Source: Terebella lapidaria (taxonomy: Eukaryota > Annelida > Polychaeta > Terebellida > Terebellidae). Taken from it: a stretch of DNA of 64,000 nt. The stretch spans positions 1 to 64,000 of the forward strand of contig CASCJZ010000519.1 in the NCBI GenBank assembly GCA_949152475.1, given 5' to 3'. The position numbers were made by a program, and so were the translations under genes. The notes beneath the pieces were generated by a model, which saw nothing but the letters and a program-made list of their open reading frames with translations, had not been told where the DNA came from and searched no databases. Position 1 is the first letter of the stretch. Every line of letters starts with the position of its first letter. Positions 36,901 to 49,162 of this stretch are shown piece after piece.

Positions 36901-39399
36901 AACTGTGTGGTGTGTGTCACTGTGTGGTCTGTGTAACTGTGTGGTCTGTGTAACTGTTTGGTCTGTGTAATTGTGTGGTCGGTGTAACGGTGTGGTCTGT
37001 GTAACTGTGTGGTCTGTGTAACTGTGTGGTCTGTGTAACTGTGTGGTCTGTGTAACTGCGTAATCTGTGTAACTGTAATATGTGTAACTGTGTGGTCTGT
37101 GTGACTGTGTGGTCTGTGTGACTGTGTGGTCTGTGTAACTGTGTGGTCTGTGTAACTGTGTGGTCTGTGTGACTGTGTGGTCTGTGTAACTCTGTGGTCT
37201 GTGTAACTGTGTGGTCAGTGTAACTGTGTGGTCTGTGTAACTGTGTGGTCTGTGTAACTGTGTGGTCAGTGTAACTGTGTGGTCTGTCTATCTGTGGTCT
37301 GTGTAACTGTGTGGTCTGTGTAACTGTGTTTTCTGTGTAACTGTGTGGTGTGTGTAACTGTGTGGTCTGTGTAACTGTGTGGTCTGTGTGGTCTGTGTAA
37401 CTGTGTGGTGTGTGTGACTGTTTGGTCAGTGTAACTGTGTGGTCTGTGTCACTGTGTGGTCTGTGTAACTGTGTGGTCTGTGTAACTGTGTGGTCTGTGT
37501 AACTGTGTGGTTTGTGTGACTGTGTGGTCTGTGTCACTGTGTGATCTGTGTAACTGTGTGGTCTGTGTAACTGTGTGGTGTGTGTCACTGTGTGGTCTGT
37601 GTCACTGTGTGGTCTGTGTCACTGTGTGGTCTGTGTAACTGTGTGGTCTGTGTGACTGTGTGGTCTGTGTAACTGTGTGGTCTGTGTAACTGTGTGGTCT
37701 GTGTAACTGTGTGGTCTGTGTAACTGTGTGGTCTGTGTAACTGTGTGGTCTGTGTAACGGTGTGGTCAGTGTAATTGTGTGGTCTGTGTAACTGTGTGGT
37801 CTGTGTAACTGTGTGGTCTGTGTAACTGTGTAACTGTGTGGTCTGTGTAACTGTGTGGTCTGTGTAACTGTGTGGTCAGTGTAACTGTGTGGTCTGTCTA
37901 ACTGTGTGGTCTGTGTAACTGTGTGGTCTGTGTAACTGTGTGGTCTGTGTAACGGTGTGGTCAGTGTAACTGTGTGGTCTGTGTAACTGTGTGGTCTGTG
38001 TAACTGTGTGGTCTGTGTAACTGTGTGGTCTGTGTGGTCTGTGTAACTGTGTGGTCAGTGTAACTGTGTGGTCTGTGTAACTGTGTGGTCTGTGTAACTG
38101 TGTGGTCTGTGTAACTGTGTGGTCTGTGTAACGGTGTGGTCAGTGTAACTGTGTGGTCTGTGTAACTATGTGGTCTGTGTAACTGTGTGGTCAGTGTAAC
38201 TGTGTGGTCTGTCTAACTGTGTGGTCTGTGTAACTGTGTGGTCTGTGTAACTGTGTGGTCTGTGTAACGGTGTGGTCAGTGTAACTGTGTGGTCTGTGTA
38301 ACTGTGTGGTCTGTGTAACTGTGTGGTCTGTGTAACTGTGTGGTCTGTGTGGTCTGTGTAACTGTGTGGTCAGTGTAACTGTGTGGTCTGTGTAACTGTG
38401 TGGTCTGTGTAACTGTGTGGTCTGTGTGACTGTATATTCTATGTGACTGTTTGGTCTGTGTGGTCTGTGTGACTGTGTGGTCTGTGTGGTCTGTGTAACT
38501 GTGCGGTCTGTGTAACTGTGTGGTCTGTGTAACTGTGTGGTCTGTGTAACTGTGTTGTCTGTGTAACTGTGTGGTCTGTGTAACTGTGTGGTCTGTGTAA
38601 TTGTGTAATCTGTGTTCTGTGTGACTGTTTGGTCTGTGTGGTCTGTGTGACAGTGTGGTCTGTGTGGTCTGTGTAACTCTGCGGTCTGTGTAACTGTGTG
38701 GTCTGTGTAACTGTGTGGTCTGTGTAACTGTGTTGTCTGTGTATCTGTGTGGTCTATATAACTGTGTGGTCTGTGTAACTGTGTAATCTGTGTAACTGTG
38801 TAATCTGTGTAACTGTGTGGTCTGTGTGACTGTGTGGTCTGTGTAACTGTGTGATCTGTGTAACTGTGTGGTCTGTGTGACTGTGTGGTCTGTGTAACTG
38901 TGTGGTCTGTGTGACTGTGTGGTCTGTGTAACTGTGTGATATGTGTAACTGTGTGGTCTGTGTAACTGTGTGGTCTGTGTAACTGTGTGGTCTGTGTGAC
39001 TGTGTGTTCTGTGTGACTGTTTGGTCTGTGTGGTCTGTGTGACAGTGTGGTCTGTGTAACTGTGTGGTCTGTGAAACTGTGTGATCTGTGTAACTGTGTG
39101 ATCTGTGTAAATGTGTGGTCTGTGTGACTGTGTGGTCTGTGTAACTGTGTGGTCTGTGTAACTGTGTGGTCTGTGAAACTGTGTGATCTGTGTAATTGTG
39201 TGATCTGTGTAACTGTGTGGTCTGTGTAACTGTGTGGTCTGTGTGACTGTGTGGTCTCTGTAACTGTGTGGTTTGTGTAACTGTGCGGTCTGTGTAACTG
39301 TGTGGTCTGTGTAACTGTGTGGTCTGTGTAACTGTGTTGTCTGTGTAACTGTGTGGTCTGTGTAACTGTGTGGTCTGTGTAACTGTGTGGTCTGTGTAA

Positions 39400-40960
39400 C
39401 TGTGTGGTCTGTGTGACTGTGTGATCTCTGTAATTGTGTGGTTTGTGTAACTGTGCGGTTTGTGTAACTGTGTGGTCTGTGTAACTGTGTGGTCTGTGTA
39501 ACTGTGTTGTCTGTGTAACTGTGTGGTCTGTGTAACTGTGTGGTCTGTGTAACTGTGTGGTATGTGTAACTGTGTGGCCTGTGTGACTGTGTGGTCGGTG
39601 TAACTGTGTGGTCTTTGTAACTGTGTGGTCTGTGTGACGGTGTGTAACTGTGTTGTCTGTGTAACTGTGTGGTCTGTGTAACTGTGTGGTCTGTGTAACT
39701 GTGTGGTCTGTGTAACTGTGTGGTCTGTGTGGTCTGTGTAACTGTGTGGTCAGTGTAACTGTGTGGTCTGTGTAACTGTGTGGTCTGTGTAACTGTGTGG
39801 TCAGTGTAACTGTGTGGTCTGTGTAACTGTGTATTCTGTGTGTTCTGTGTATCTGTGTGGTCTGTGTGGTCTGTGTAACTGTGTGGTCTGTGTAACTGTG
39901 TGGTCTGTCTATCTGTGTGGTCTGTGTAACTGTGTGGTCAGTGTAACTGTGTGCTCTATCTAACTGTGTGGTCTGTGTAACTGTGTGGTCAGTGTAACTG
40001 TGTGGTCTGTGTAACTGTGTGGTCTGTGTAACTGTGTGGTCAGTGTAACTGTGTGGTCTGTGTAGCTGTGTGGTCAGTGTAACACTGTGGTCAGTGTAAC
40101 TGTGTGGTCTGTGTGGTCTGTGTAACTGTGTGGTCGGTGTAACGGTGTGGTCTGTGTAACTGTGTGGTCTGTGTAACTGTGTGGTCTGTGTAACTGTGTG
40201 GTCTGTGTAACTGCGTAATCTGTGTAACTGTAATCTGTGTAACTGTGTGGTCTGTGTGACTGTGTGGTCTGTGTGACTGTGTGGTCTGTGTAACTGTGTG
40301 GTCTGTGTAACTGTGTGGTCTGTGTGACTGTGTGGTCTGTGTAACTGTGTGGTCTGTGTAACTGTGTGGTCAGTGTAACTGTGTGGTCTGTGTAACTGTG
40401 TGGTCTGTGTAACTGTGTGGTCAGTGTAACTGTGTGGTCTGTCTAACTGTGGTCTGTGTAACTGTGTGGTCTGTGTAACTGTGTGGTCTGTGTAACTGTG
40501 TGGTGTGTGTAACTGTGTGGTCTGTGTAACTGTGTGGTCTGTGTGGTCTGTGTAACTGTGTGGTGTGTGTGACGGTTTGGTCAGTGTAACTGTGTGGTCT
40601 GTGTCACTGTGTGGTCTGTGTAACTGTGTGGTCTGTGTAACTGTGTGGTCTGTGTAACTGTGTGGTCTGTGTAACTGTGTGGTTTGTGTGACTGTGTGGT
40701 CTGTGTCACTGTGTGATCTGTGTAACTGTGTGGTCTGTGTAACTGTGTGGTGTGTGTCACTGTGGTCTGTGTAACTGTGTGGTCTGTGTAACTGTGTGGT
40801 CAGTGTAACTGTGTGGTCTGTCTAACTGTGTGGTCTGTGTAACTGTGTGGTCTGTGTAACTGTGTGGTCTGTGTAACGGTGTGGTCAGTGTAACTGTGTG
40901 GTCTGTGTAACTGTGTGGTCTGTGTAACTGTGTGGTCTGTGTAACTGTGTGGTCTGTGTA
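39400..40960. repeat. 1.5-kb array block, copy A (copy B at 50182-51742)
   Basis: Collinear with 50.2-51.7 kb at a constant offset of 10,782 bp. Markers are GTGATCTCTG (39421 and 50203), GACGGTGTGT (39636 and 50418) and GTAGCTGTGT (40062 and 50844). The blocks diverge near 40960/51742. Confidence 0.75.
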
Positions 40961-41805
40961 ACTGTGTGGTATGTGTCACTGTGTGATCTGTGTAACTGTG
41001 TGGTCTGTGTAACTGTGTGGTCTGTGTAATTGTGTGGTAGGTGTCACGGTGGTCTGTGCAATTGTGTGGTCTGTGTGACTGTGTGGTCTGTGTGACTGTG
41101 TGGTCTGTGTAACTGTGTGGTCTGTGTAACTGTGTGGTCAGTGTAACTGTGTGGTCTGTCTAACTGTGTGGTCTGTGTAACTGTGTGATCTGTGTAACTG
41201 TGTGGTCTGTGTAACTGTGTGGTCAGTGTAACTCTGTGGTCTGTGTAACTGTGTGGTCTGTGTAACTGTGTGGTCTGTGTAACTGAGTGGTCCGTGTAAC
41301 TGTGTGACTCTGTGGTCTGTGTGACTTTGTGGTCTGTGTGACTGTGTGGTCTGTGTAACTGTGTGGTCTGTGTCACTGTGTGGTCTGTGTCACTGTGTGG
41401 TCTGTGTCACTGTGGTCTGTGTAACTGTGTGGTCTGTGTCACTGTGTGGTCTGTGTCACTGTATGGTCTGTGTAACTGTGTGGTCTGTGTGACTGTGTGG
41501 TCTGTATAACTGTGTGGTCTGTGTAACTGTGTGGTCTGTGTAACTGTGTGGTCTGTCTAACTGTGTGGTCAGTGTAACTGTGTGGTCTGTGTGGTCTGTG
41601 TAACTGTGTGGTCTGTGTAACTGTGTGGTCAGTGTAACTGTGTGGTCTGTGTGGTCTGTGTAACTGTGTGGTCTGTGTAACTGTGTGGTCTGTGTAACTG
41701 TGTGGTCTGTGTAACTGTGTGGTCTCTGTGACTGTGTGATCTCTGTAATTGTGTGGTTTGTGTAACTGTGCGGTTTGTGTAACTGTGTGGTCTGTCTAAC
41801 TGTGG

Positions 41806-42172
41806 TTCCCTACATAAAGGGAACTGATAATGTATTTGCAGTCTACGTGGGACCACCAGCTATCTTCGTGGGACCTGTGTCTTCGTGGGACAGCCATAAC
41901 TACGTCGTGGGATCGTCCCCAGCTGTCTCCGTGGGACGACTTGTTGCCTTGTGGAAGTGGCACTGCATTGTGGACATTTGTACTCGGGATAGATATTTGT
42001 AGTGGGTAAATTGTCTAATTGTGTATCCTGGTATAAGGGTTGTTCATATCAAAATTCTCATAACGATCATCTTGTATATAATTCGCCTTGTTTAAATATA
42101 ATTCTCATTTATTAACATACTGGTGTTTTCTGTTCACGAGTCGTACCCAAATCATACTTCTTGACAATATGG
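41806..42172. mobile_element. 367-bp non-satellite island inside the minisatellite (family unknown)
   Basis: The array stops after TCTAACTGTGG (41805) and resumes with GTGGTCTGTGTAACTG at 42173. The four bases GTGG lie on both sides (41802-41805 and 42173-42176). Removing the island and one GTGG restores CTAACTGTGGTCTGTGTAAC, a variant found elsewhere in the array (for example near 16429, 21053 and 35250). This points to an insertion with a possible 4-bp target duplication. The island contains five CGTGGGA boxes in its left half, an AT-rich right half with TATATAA-like stretches, and a TTCCCT/AGGGAA hairpin at the left end. A solo LTR or promoter-bearing end of a retroelement is possible, but TG...CA ends with matching flanks were not found. 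A 75-codon plus frame across it is not convincing. Confidence 0.6.
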
Positions 42173-42399
42173 GTGGTCTGTGTAACTGTGTGGTCTGTGT
42201 AACTGTGTGGTCTGTGTAACGGTGTGGTCAGTGTAACTGTGTGGTCTGTGTAACTGTGTGGTCTGTGTAACTGTGTGGTCTGTGTAACTGTGTGGTCTGT
42301 GTGGTCTGTGTAACGGTGTGGTCATTGTAAATGTGTGGACTGTGTGACTGTGTGGTCTGTGTAACTGTGTGGTCTGTGTGACTGTGTGGTCTGTGTGAC

Positions 42400-45300
42400 T
42401 GTGTGGTCTGTCTAACTGTGTGGTCAGTGTAACTCTGTGGTCTGTGTAACTGTGTGGTCTGTGTAACTGTGTGGTCTGTGTAACTGTGTGGTCCGTGTAA
42501 CTGTGTGACTGTGTGGTCTGTGTGACTTTGTGGTCTGTGTGACTGTGTGGTCTGTGTAACTGTGTGGTCTGTGTCACTGTGTGGTCTGTGTCACTGTGTG
42601 GTCTGTGTCACTGTGGTCTGTGTAACTGTGTGGTCTGTGTCACTGTGTGGTCTGTGTAACTGTATGGTCTGTGTAACTGTGTGGTCTGTGTGACTGTGTG
42701 GTCTGTGTCACTGTGTGGTCTGTGTAACTGTGTGGTCTGTGTAACTCTGTGGTCTGTGTAACTGTGTGGTCTGTGTAACTGTGTGGTCTGTGTAACTGTG
42801 TGGTCTGTGTAACTGTGTGACTGTGTGGTCTCTGTGACTGTGTGGTCTGTGTGACTGTGTGGTCCGTGTAACTGTGTGGTCAGTGTGACTGTGTGGTCTG
42901 TGTAACTGTGTGGTCTGTGTAACTGTGTGGTCAGTGGAACTGTGTGGTCTGTGCAACTGTGTGGTCTGTGTAACTGTGTGGTCTGTGTAACTGTGTGGTG
43001 TGTGTAACTGTGTGGTCTGTGTCACTGTGTGGTCTGTGTGGTCTGTGTAACTGTGTGGTCTGTGTGACTGTTTGGTCAGTGTAACTGTGTGGTCTGTGTG
43101 ACTGTGTGGTCTGTGTAACTGTGTGGTCTGTGTAACTGTGTGGTCTGTGTAACTGTGTGGTCTGTGTAACTGTGTGGTGTGTGTCACTGTGGTCTGTGTA
43201 ACTGTGTGGTCTGTGTCACTGTGTGGTCTGTGTCACAGTGTGGTCTGTGTAACTGTGTGGTCTGTGTGACTGTGTGGTCTGTGTAACTGTGTGGTGTGTG
43301 TAACTGTGTGGTCTGTGTGACTGTGTGGTCTGTGTAACTGTGTGGTCTGTATAACTGTGTGGTCTGTGTAACTGTGTGGTCTGTGTAACTGTGTGGTCTG
43401 TCTAACTGTGTGGTCAGTGTAACTGTGTGGTCTGTGTGGTCTGTGTAACTGTGTGGTCTGTGTAACTGTGTGGTCAGTGTAACTGTGTGGTCTGTGTGGT
43501 CTGTGTAACTGTGTGGTCTGTGTAACGGTGTGGTCTATGTAACTGTGTGGTCTGTGTCACTGTGTGGTCTGTGTAACTGTGTGATCTGTGTAACTGTGAT
43601 CTGTGTAACTGTGTGGTCTGTGTAACTGTGTGGTCTATGTAACTATGTGGTCAGTGTAACTGTGTGGTCTGTGTAACTGTGTGGTCTGTGTGACTGTGTG
43701 GTCTGTGTGACTGTGTGGTCTGTGTGACTCTGTGGTCTGTGTGATTGCGTGGTCTGTGTGACTGTGTGGTCTGTGTAACTGTGTGGTCTGTGTAACTGTG
43801 TGGTCTGTGTAACTGTGTGGTCAGTGTGACTGTGTGATCTGTGTAACTGTGTGGTCTGTGTAACTGTGTGGTCTGTTTAACTGTGTGGTCTGTGTAACTG
43901 TGTGGTCTGTGTAACTGTGTGGTCTGTGTAACTATGTGGTCTGTGTGACTGTGTGGTCTGTGTAACTGTGTGGTCAGTGTAACTGTGTCTTCAGTGTAAC
44001 TATGTTGTATGTGTAACTGTGTGGTATGTGTAACTGTGTGGTCTGTGTAATTGTGTGGTCTGTGTAACTGTGTGGTCTGTGTAACTGTGTGGTCTGTGTG
44101 GTCTGTGTGGTCTGTGTAACTGTGTGGTCTGTGTAACTGTGTGGTCTGTGTAGCTGTATGGTCTGTGTAACTGTGTGGTCAGTGTGACTGTGTGGTCTGT
44201 GTAACTGTGTGGTGTGTGACTGTGTGGTGTGTGTCACTCTGTGGTCTGTGTAACTGTGTGGTCTGTGTAACTGTGTTGTCTGTGTAACTGTTTGGTCTGT
44301 GTAACTGTTTGGTCTGTGTAACTGTGTGGTCTGTGTGACTGTGTGGTCTGTGTAACTGTGTGGTGTGTGTAACTGTGTGGTCTGTGTAACTGTGTTGTCT
44401 GTGTGGTCTGTGTGGTCAGTGGTCTGTGTAACTGTGTGATTTGTGTAACTGTGTGGTATGTGTGACTGTGTGGTCTGTGTGACTGTGTGGTCTGTGTGGT
44501 CTGTGTGGTCTGTGTAACTGTGCGGTCTGTGTAACTGTGTGGTCTGTGTAACTGTGTGGTCAGTGTGACTGTGTGGTCTACTTAACTGTGTGGTCTGTGT
44601 AACTGTGTGGTCTATGTAACTGTGTGGTGTGTGTCACTGTGTGGTGTGTGTAACTGTGTGGTCTGTGTAACTGTGTGGTCTGTGTAACTGTGTGGTCTGT
44701 GTAACTGTGTGGTCAGTGTAACTGTGTGGTCGGTGTAACTGTGTGGTCTGTGTAACTGTGTGGTCTGTGTAACTGTGTGGACTGTGTGACTGTGTGGTCT
44801 GTGTAACTGTGTGGTCTGTGTGACTGTGTGGTCTGTGTGACTGTGTGGTCCGTGTAACTGTGTGGTCAGTGTAACTGTGTGGTCTGTGTGACTGTGTGGT
44901 CTGTGTGACTGTGTGGTCTGTGTGATCTGTGTGGTCTGTGTAACTGTGTGGTCTGTGTAACTGTGTTGTCTGTGTAACTGTGTGGTCAGTGTGACTGTGT
45001 GGTCTGTGTAACTGTGTGGTCTGTGTAACTGTGTGGTGTGTGTCACTGTGTGGTCTGTGTAACTGTGTGGTCTGTCAAACTGTTTGGTCTGTGTAATTGT
45101 GTGGTCTGTGTAACTGTGTGGTGTGTGTCACTGTGCGGTCTGTGTAACTGTGTGGTCTGTGTAACTGTGTGGTCTGTGTAACTGTGTGGTCTGTGTCACT
45201 GTGTGGTCTGTGTGGTCTGTGTGGTCTGTGTAACTGTGCGGTCTGTGTAACTGTGTGGTCTGTGTAACTGTGTATTCTGTGTAGCTGTGTGGTCTGTGTC

Positions 45301-46817
45301 ACTGGGTGGTCTGTTTAACTGTGTGGTCTGTGTAACTGTGTGGTCTATGTAACTGTGTGGTCTGTGTAACTGTGTGGTCTGTGTGACTGTGTGGTCTGTG
45401 TGACTGTGTGGTCTGTGTAAATGTGTGGTCCGTGTAACTGTGTGGTCATTGTGACTGTGTGGTCTGTGTAACTGTGTGGTCTGTGTAACTGTGTGGTCTG
45501 TGTAACTGTGTGGTCTGTGTGACTGTGTGGTCGGTGTGACTGTGTGGTCAGTGTCACTGTGTGGTCGGTGTGACTGAGAGGTCAGTGTCACTGTGTGGTC
45601 GGGGTAACTGTGTGGTCTGTGTAACTGTGTGGTCTGTGTAAGTGTGTGGTCAGTGTAACTGTGTGGTCTGTGTAACTGTGTGGTCTGTGTAACTGTGTGG
45701 TCTGTGTAACTGTGTGGTCTGTTTCACTGTGTGGTCTGTGTGACTGTGTGGTCTGTGTGACTGTGTGCTCTGTGTGGTCTGTGTGACTGTGTGGTCTGTG
45801 TAACTGTGTGGTCTGTGTCACTGTGTGGTCTGTGTAACTGTGTGGTCTGTGTCACTGTGTGGTCTGTGTGACTGTGTGGTCTGTGTGGTCTGTGTAACTG
45901 TGTGGTCTGTGTAACTGTGTGGTCTGTGTAACTGTGTTGTCTGTGTAACTGTGTGGTCTGTGTAACTGTGTGGTCTGTGTAACTGTGTGGTCTGTGTGAT
46001 TGTGTGGTCTGTGTAACTGTGTGGTCTGTGTAACTGTGTGGTCAGTATAACTGTGTGGACTGTGTGGTCTGTGTGGTCAGTGGTCTGTGTAACTGTGTGA
46101 TATGTGTAACTGTGTGGTCTGTGTGACTGTGTGGTCTGTGTGACTGTGTGGTCTGTGTGGTCTGTGTGGTCTGTGTGGTCAGTGGTCTGTGTATCTGTGT
46201 GATATGTGTAACTGTGTAGTTTGTGTGACTGTGTGGTCTGTGTGACTGTGTGGTCTGTGTGGTATGTGTGGTCTGTGTAACTGTGCCGTCTGTGTAACTG
46301 TGCGGTCTGTGTAACTGTGTAATCTGTGTAACTGTGTGGTCTGTGTGACTGTGTGGTCTGTGTGACTGTGTGGTCTGTGTGGTATGTGTGGTCTGTGTAA
46401 CTGTGCGGTCTGTGTAACTGTGTGGTTTATGTAACTGTGTATTCTGTGTAACTGTGGTCTGTGTAACTGTGCGGTCTGTGTAACTGTGTGGTCTATGTAA
46501 CTGTGTATTCTGTGTAACTGTGGTCTGTGTAACTGTGTGGTCAATGTGACTGTATGGTCTGTGTAACTGTGTGGTCTGTGTAACTGTGTGGTCTGTGTAA
46601 CTGTGTGGTCTGTGTGACTGTGTGGTCGGTGTGACTGTGTGGTCGGTGTGACTGTGTGGTCGGTGTGACTGTGTGGTCAGTGTCACTGTGTGGTCGGTGT
46701 GACTGTGTGGTCAGTGTCACTGTGTGGTCGGTGAGACTGTGTGGTCGGTGTAACTGTGTGGTCTGTGTAACTGTGTGGTCTGTGTAACTGTGTGGTCTGT
46801 GTAACTGTGTGGTCTGT
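42400..46817. repeat. 4.4-kb array block, copy A (copy B at 59470-64000)
   Basis: Long collinear match to the window's right end. Offsets are 17,072 bp (GTCCGTG at 42491 and 59563), 17,055 bp (TAACGGTG at 43523 and 60578) and 17,183 bp from about 44.6 kb onward (minus frames at 44612, 45075, 45196 and 46179 match those at 61795, 62258, 62379 and 63362). The steps are small indels. A third, partial relative lies at 29.1-31.1 kb at an offset near 15.45 kb. Confidence 0.85.
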
Positions 46818-48000
46818 GTAACTGTGTGATCTGTGTCACTGTGTGGTCTGTGTGACTGTGTGGTCTGTGTGACTGTGTGGTCTGTGTGACAGTGTGGTCT
46901 GTGTGACTGTGTGGTCTGTGTAACTGTGTGGTCTGTGTAACTGTGTGGTCTGTGTGACTGTGTGGTCTGTGTGACTGTGTGGTCTGTGTGACTGTGCGGT
47001 CTGTGTGACTGTGTGGTCTGTGTAACTGTGTGGTCTCTGTAACTGTGTGGTCAGTGTAACTGTGTGGTCTGTGTAACTGTGTGGTCAGTGTAACTGTGTG
47101 GTCTGTCTAACTGTGTGGTCTGTGTAACTGTGTGGTCTGTGTAACTGTGTGGTCAGTGTAACTGTGTGGTCTGTGTAACTGTGTGGTCTGTGTAACTGTG
47201 TGGTCTGTGTGGTCTGTGTAACTGTGTGGTCAGTGTAACTGTGTGGTCTGTGTAACTGTGTGATCTGTGTAACTGTGTGGTCAGTGTAACTGTGTGGTCT
47301 GTGTAACTGTGTGGTCTGTGTAACTGTGTGGTCTGTGTAACTGTGTGGTCAGTGTAACTGTGTGGTCTATGTAACTGTGTGGTCTGTGTGGTCTGTGTAA
47401 CTGTGTGGTCAGTGTAACTGTGTGGTCTGTGTAACTGTGTGGTCTGTGTAACTGTGTGGTCTGTGTAACTGTGTGGTCTGTGTGGTCTGTGTAACTGTGT
47501 GATCAGTGTAACTGTGTGGTCTGTGTGGTCTGTGTAACTGTGTGGTCAGTGTAACTGTGTGGTCTGTGTAACTGTGTGGTCTGTCTAACTGTGTGGTCTG
47601 TGTAACTGTGTGGTCTGTGTAACGGTGTGGTCAGTGTAACTCTGTGGTCTGTGTAACTGTGTGGTCTGTGTAACTGTGTGGTCAGTGTAACTGTGTGGTC
47701 TGTGTAACTGTGTGGTCTGTGTAACTGTGTGGTCTGTGTAACGGTGTGGTCAGTGTAACTGTGTGGTCAGTGTAACTGTGTGGTCTGTGTAACTGTGTGG
47801 TCTTTGTAACTGTGTGGTCTGTGTAACTGTGTGGTCTGTGTGGTCTGTGTAACTGTGTGGTCAGTGCAACTGTGTGGTCTGTGTAACTGTGTGGTCTGTG
47901 TAACTGTGTAACTATGTGGTCTGTGTAACTGTGTGGTCAGTGTAACTGTGTGGTCTGTGTAACTGTGTGGTCTGTGTAACTGTGTGGTCTGTGTAACTGT

Positions 48001-49162
48001 GTAATCTGTGTAACTGTAATCTGTGTAACTGTGTGGTCAGTGTAACTGTGTGGTCTGTGTAACGGTGTGGTCTGTCTAACTGTGTGGTCTGTGTAACTGT
48101 GTGGTCTGTGTAACGGTGTGGTCAGTGTAAATGTGTGGCCTGTGTAATAGTGTGGTCTGTGTAACTGTGTGGTCAGTGTAACTGTGTGGTCTGTCTAACT
48201 GTGTGGTCTGTGTAACTGTGTGGTCTGTGTAACTGTGTGGTCTGTGTAACTGTGTGGTCTGTGTGGTCTGTGTAACTGTGTGGTCAGTGCAACTGTGTGG
48301 TCTGTGTAACTGTGTGGTCTGTGTAACTATGTGGTCTGTGTAACTGTGTGGTCAGTGTAACTGTGTGGTCAGTGTAACTGTGTGGTCTGTGTAACTGTGT
48401 GGTCTGTGTAACTGTGTGGTCTGTGTAACTGTAATCTGTGTAACTGTGTGGTCTGTGTGACTGTGTGGTCTGTGTGACTGTGTGGTCTGTGTGACTGTGT
48501 GGTCTGTGTAACTGTGTGGTCTGTGTAACTGTGTAACCTGTGTAACTGTAATCTGTGTAACTGTGTGGTGTGTGTAACTGTGTAATCTGTGTAACTGTAA
48601 TCTGTGTAACTGTGTGGTCAGTGTAACTGTGTGGTCTGTGTAACGGTGTGGTCTGTCTAACTGTGTGGTCTGTGTAACTGTGTGGTCTGTGTAACGGTGT
48701 GGTCAGTGTAAATGTGTGGCCTGTGTAATAGTGTGGTCTGTGTAACTGTGTGGTCAGTGTAACTGTGTGGTCTGTCTAACTGTGTGGTCTGTGTAACTGT
48801 GTGGTCTGTGTAACTGTGTGGTCTGTGTAACTGTGTGGTCTGTGTGGTCTGTGTAACTGTGTGGTCAGTGCAACTGTGTGGTCTGTGTAACTGTGTGGTC
48901 TGTGTAACTATGTGGTCTGTGTAACTGTGTGGTCAGTGTAACTGTGTGGTCAGTGTAACTGTGTGGTCTGTGTAACTGTGTGGTCTGTGTAACTGTGTGG
49001 TCTGTGTAACTGTAATCTGTGTAACTGTGTGGTCTGTGTGACTGTGTGGTCTGTGTGACTGTGTGGTCTGTGTGACTGTGTGGTCTGTGTAACTGTGTGG
49101 TCTGTGTAACTGTGTAACCTGTGTAACTGTAATCTGTGTAACTGTGTGGTCTGTGTGACTGT
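48001..49162. repeat. 581-bp tandem duplication within the minisatellite
   Basis: GTAATCTGTG occurs at 48001 and 48582, and the rare ATGTGTGGCCTGTGTAATAG at 48131 and 48712, both 581 bp apart. The related block near 26.4 kb has a single copy, so the duplication arose after the two blocks separated. Confidence 0.85.

Larger units (their letters stand above)
6250..41805. repeat. Giant 17-bp minisatellite, first segment (35.6 kb)
   Basis: The consensus unit is GTGTGGTCTGTGTAACT, about 2,090 unit lengths. Each unit is a 9-mer GGTCTGTGT plus an 8-mer AACTGTGT, both ending in CTGTGT. Lone extra 9-mers (GTCTGTGTGGTCTG) and lone extra 8-mers (AACTGTGTAACTGTG) are common, so the array is best read as a string of two words. 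Frequent variants are GGTCAGTGT, GGTCGGTGT, GATCTGTGT and GGTCTATGT for the first word, and GACTGTGT, CACTGTGT, AACGGTGT and AATTGTGT for the second. The plus strand of the unit is 13/17 G+T. Long minus-strand frames (for example 18361-19488, 30165-32774 and 34560-36920) come from the unit having no minus-strand stop in any phase; they are not annotated as genes. The array ends cleanly against an unrelated island. Confidence 0.97.

Noticed and set aside
30165-36920. Minus-strand frames of 869 and 786 codons (30165-32774, 34560-36920) and dozens of shorter ones, as Thr/His-rich proteins
   Set aside because: They consist only of the stop-free 17-mer read in any phase, with no signal peptide, unique domain, splice signals or non-repeat ends. 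Frame length just reflects how long the array goes without a chance stop.
41775-42002. 75-codon plus frame across the island
   Set aside because: Begins in the satellite and has no domain or codon pattern of a gene.
41806-42172. Firm call of the island as a solo LTR
   Set aside because: TATA-like stretches and a TTGACA near the right end are suggestive, but no TG...CA ends with matching 4-6 bp flanks could be placed, so the family is left open.
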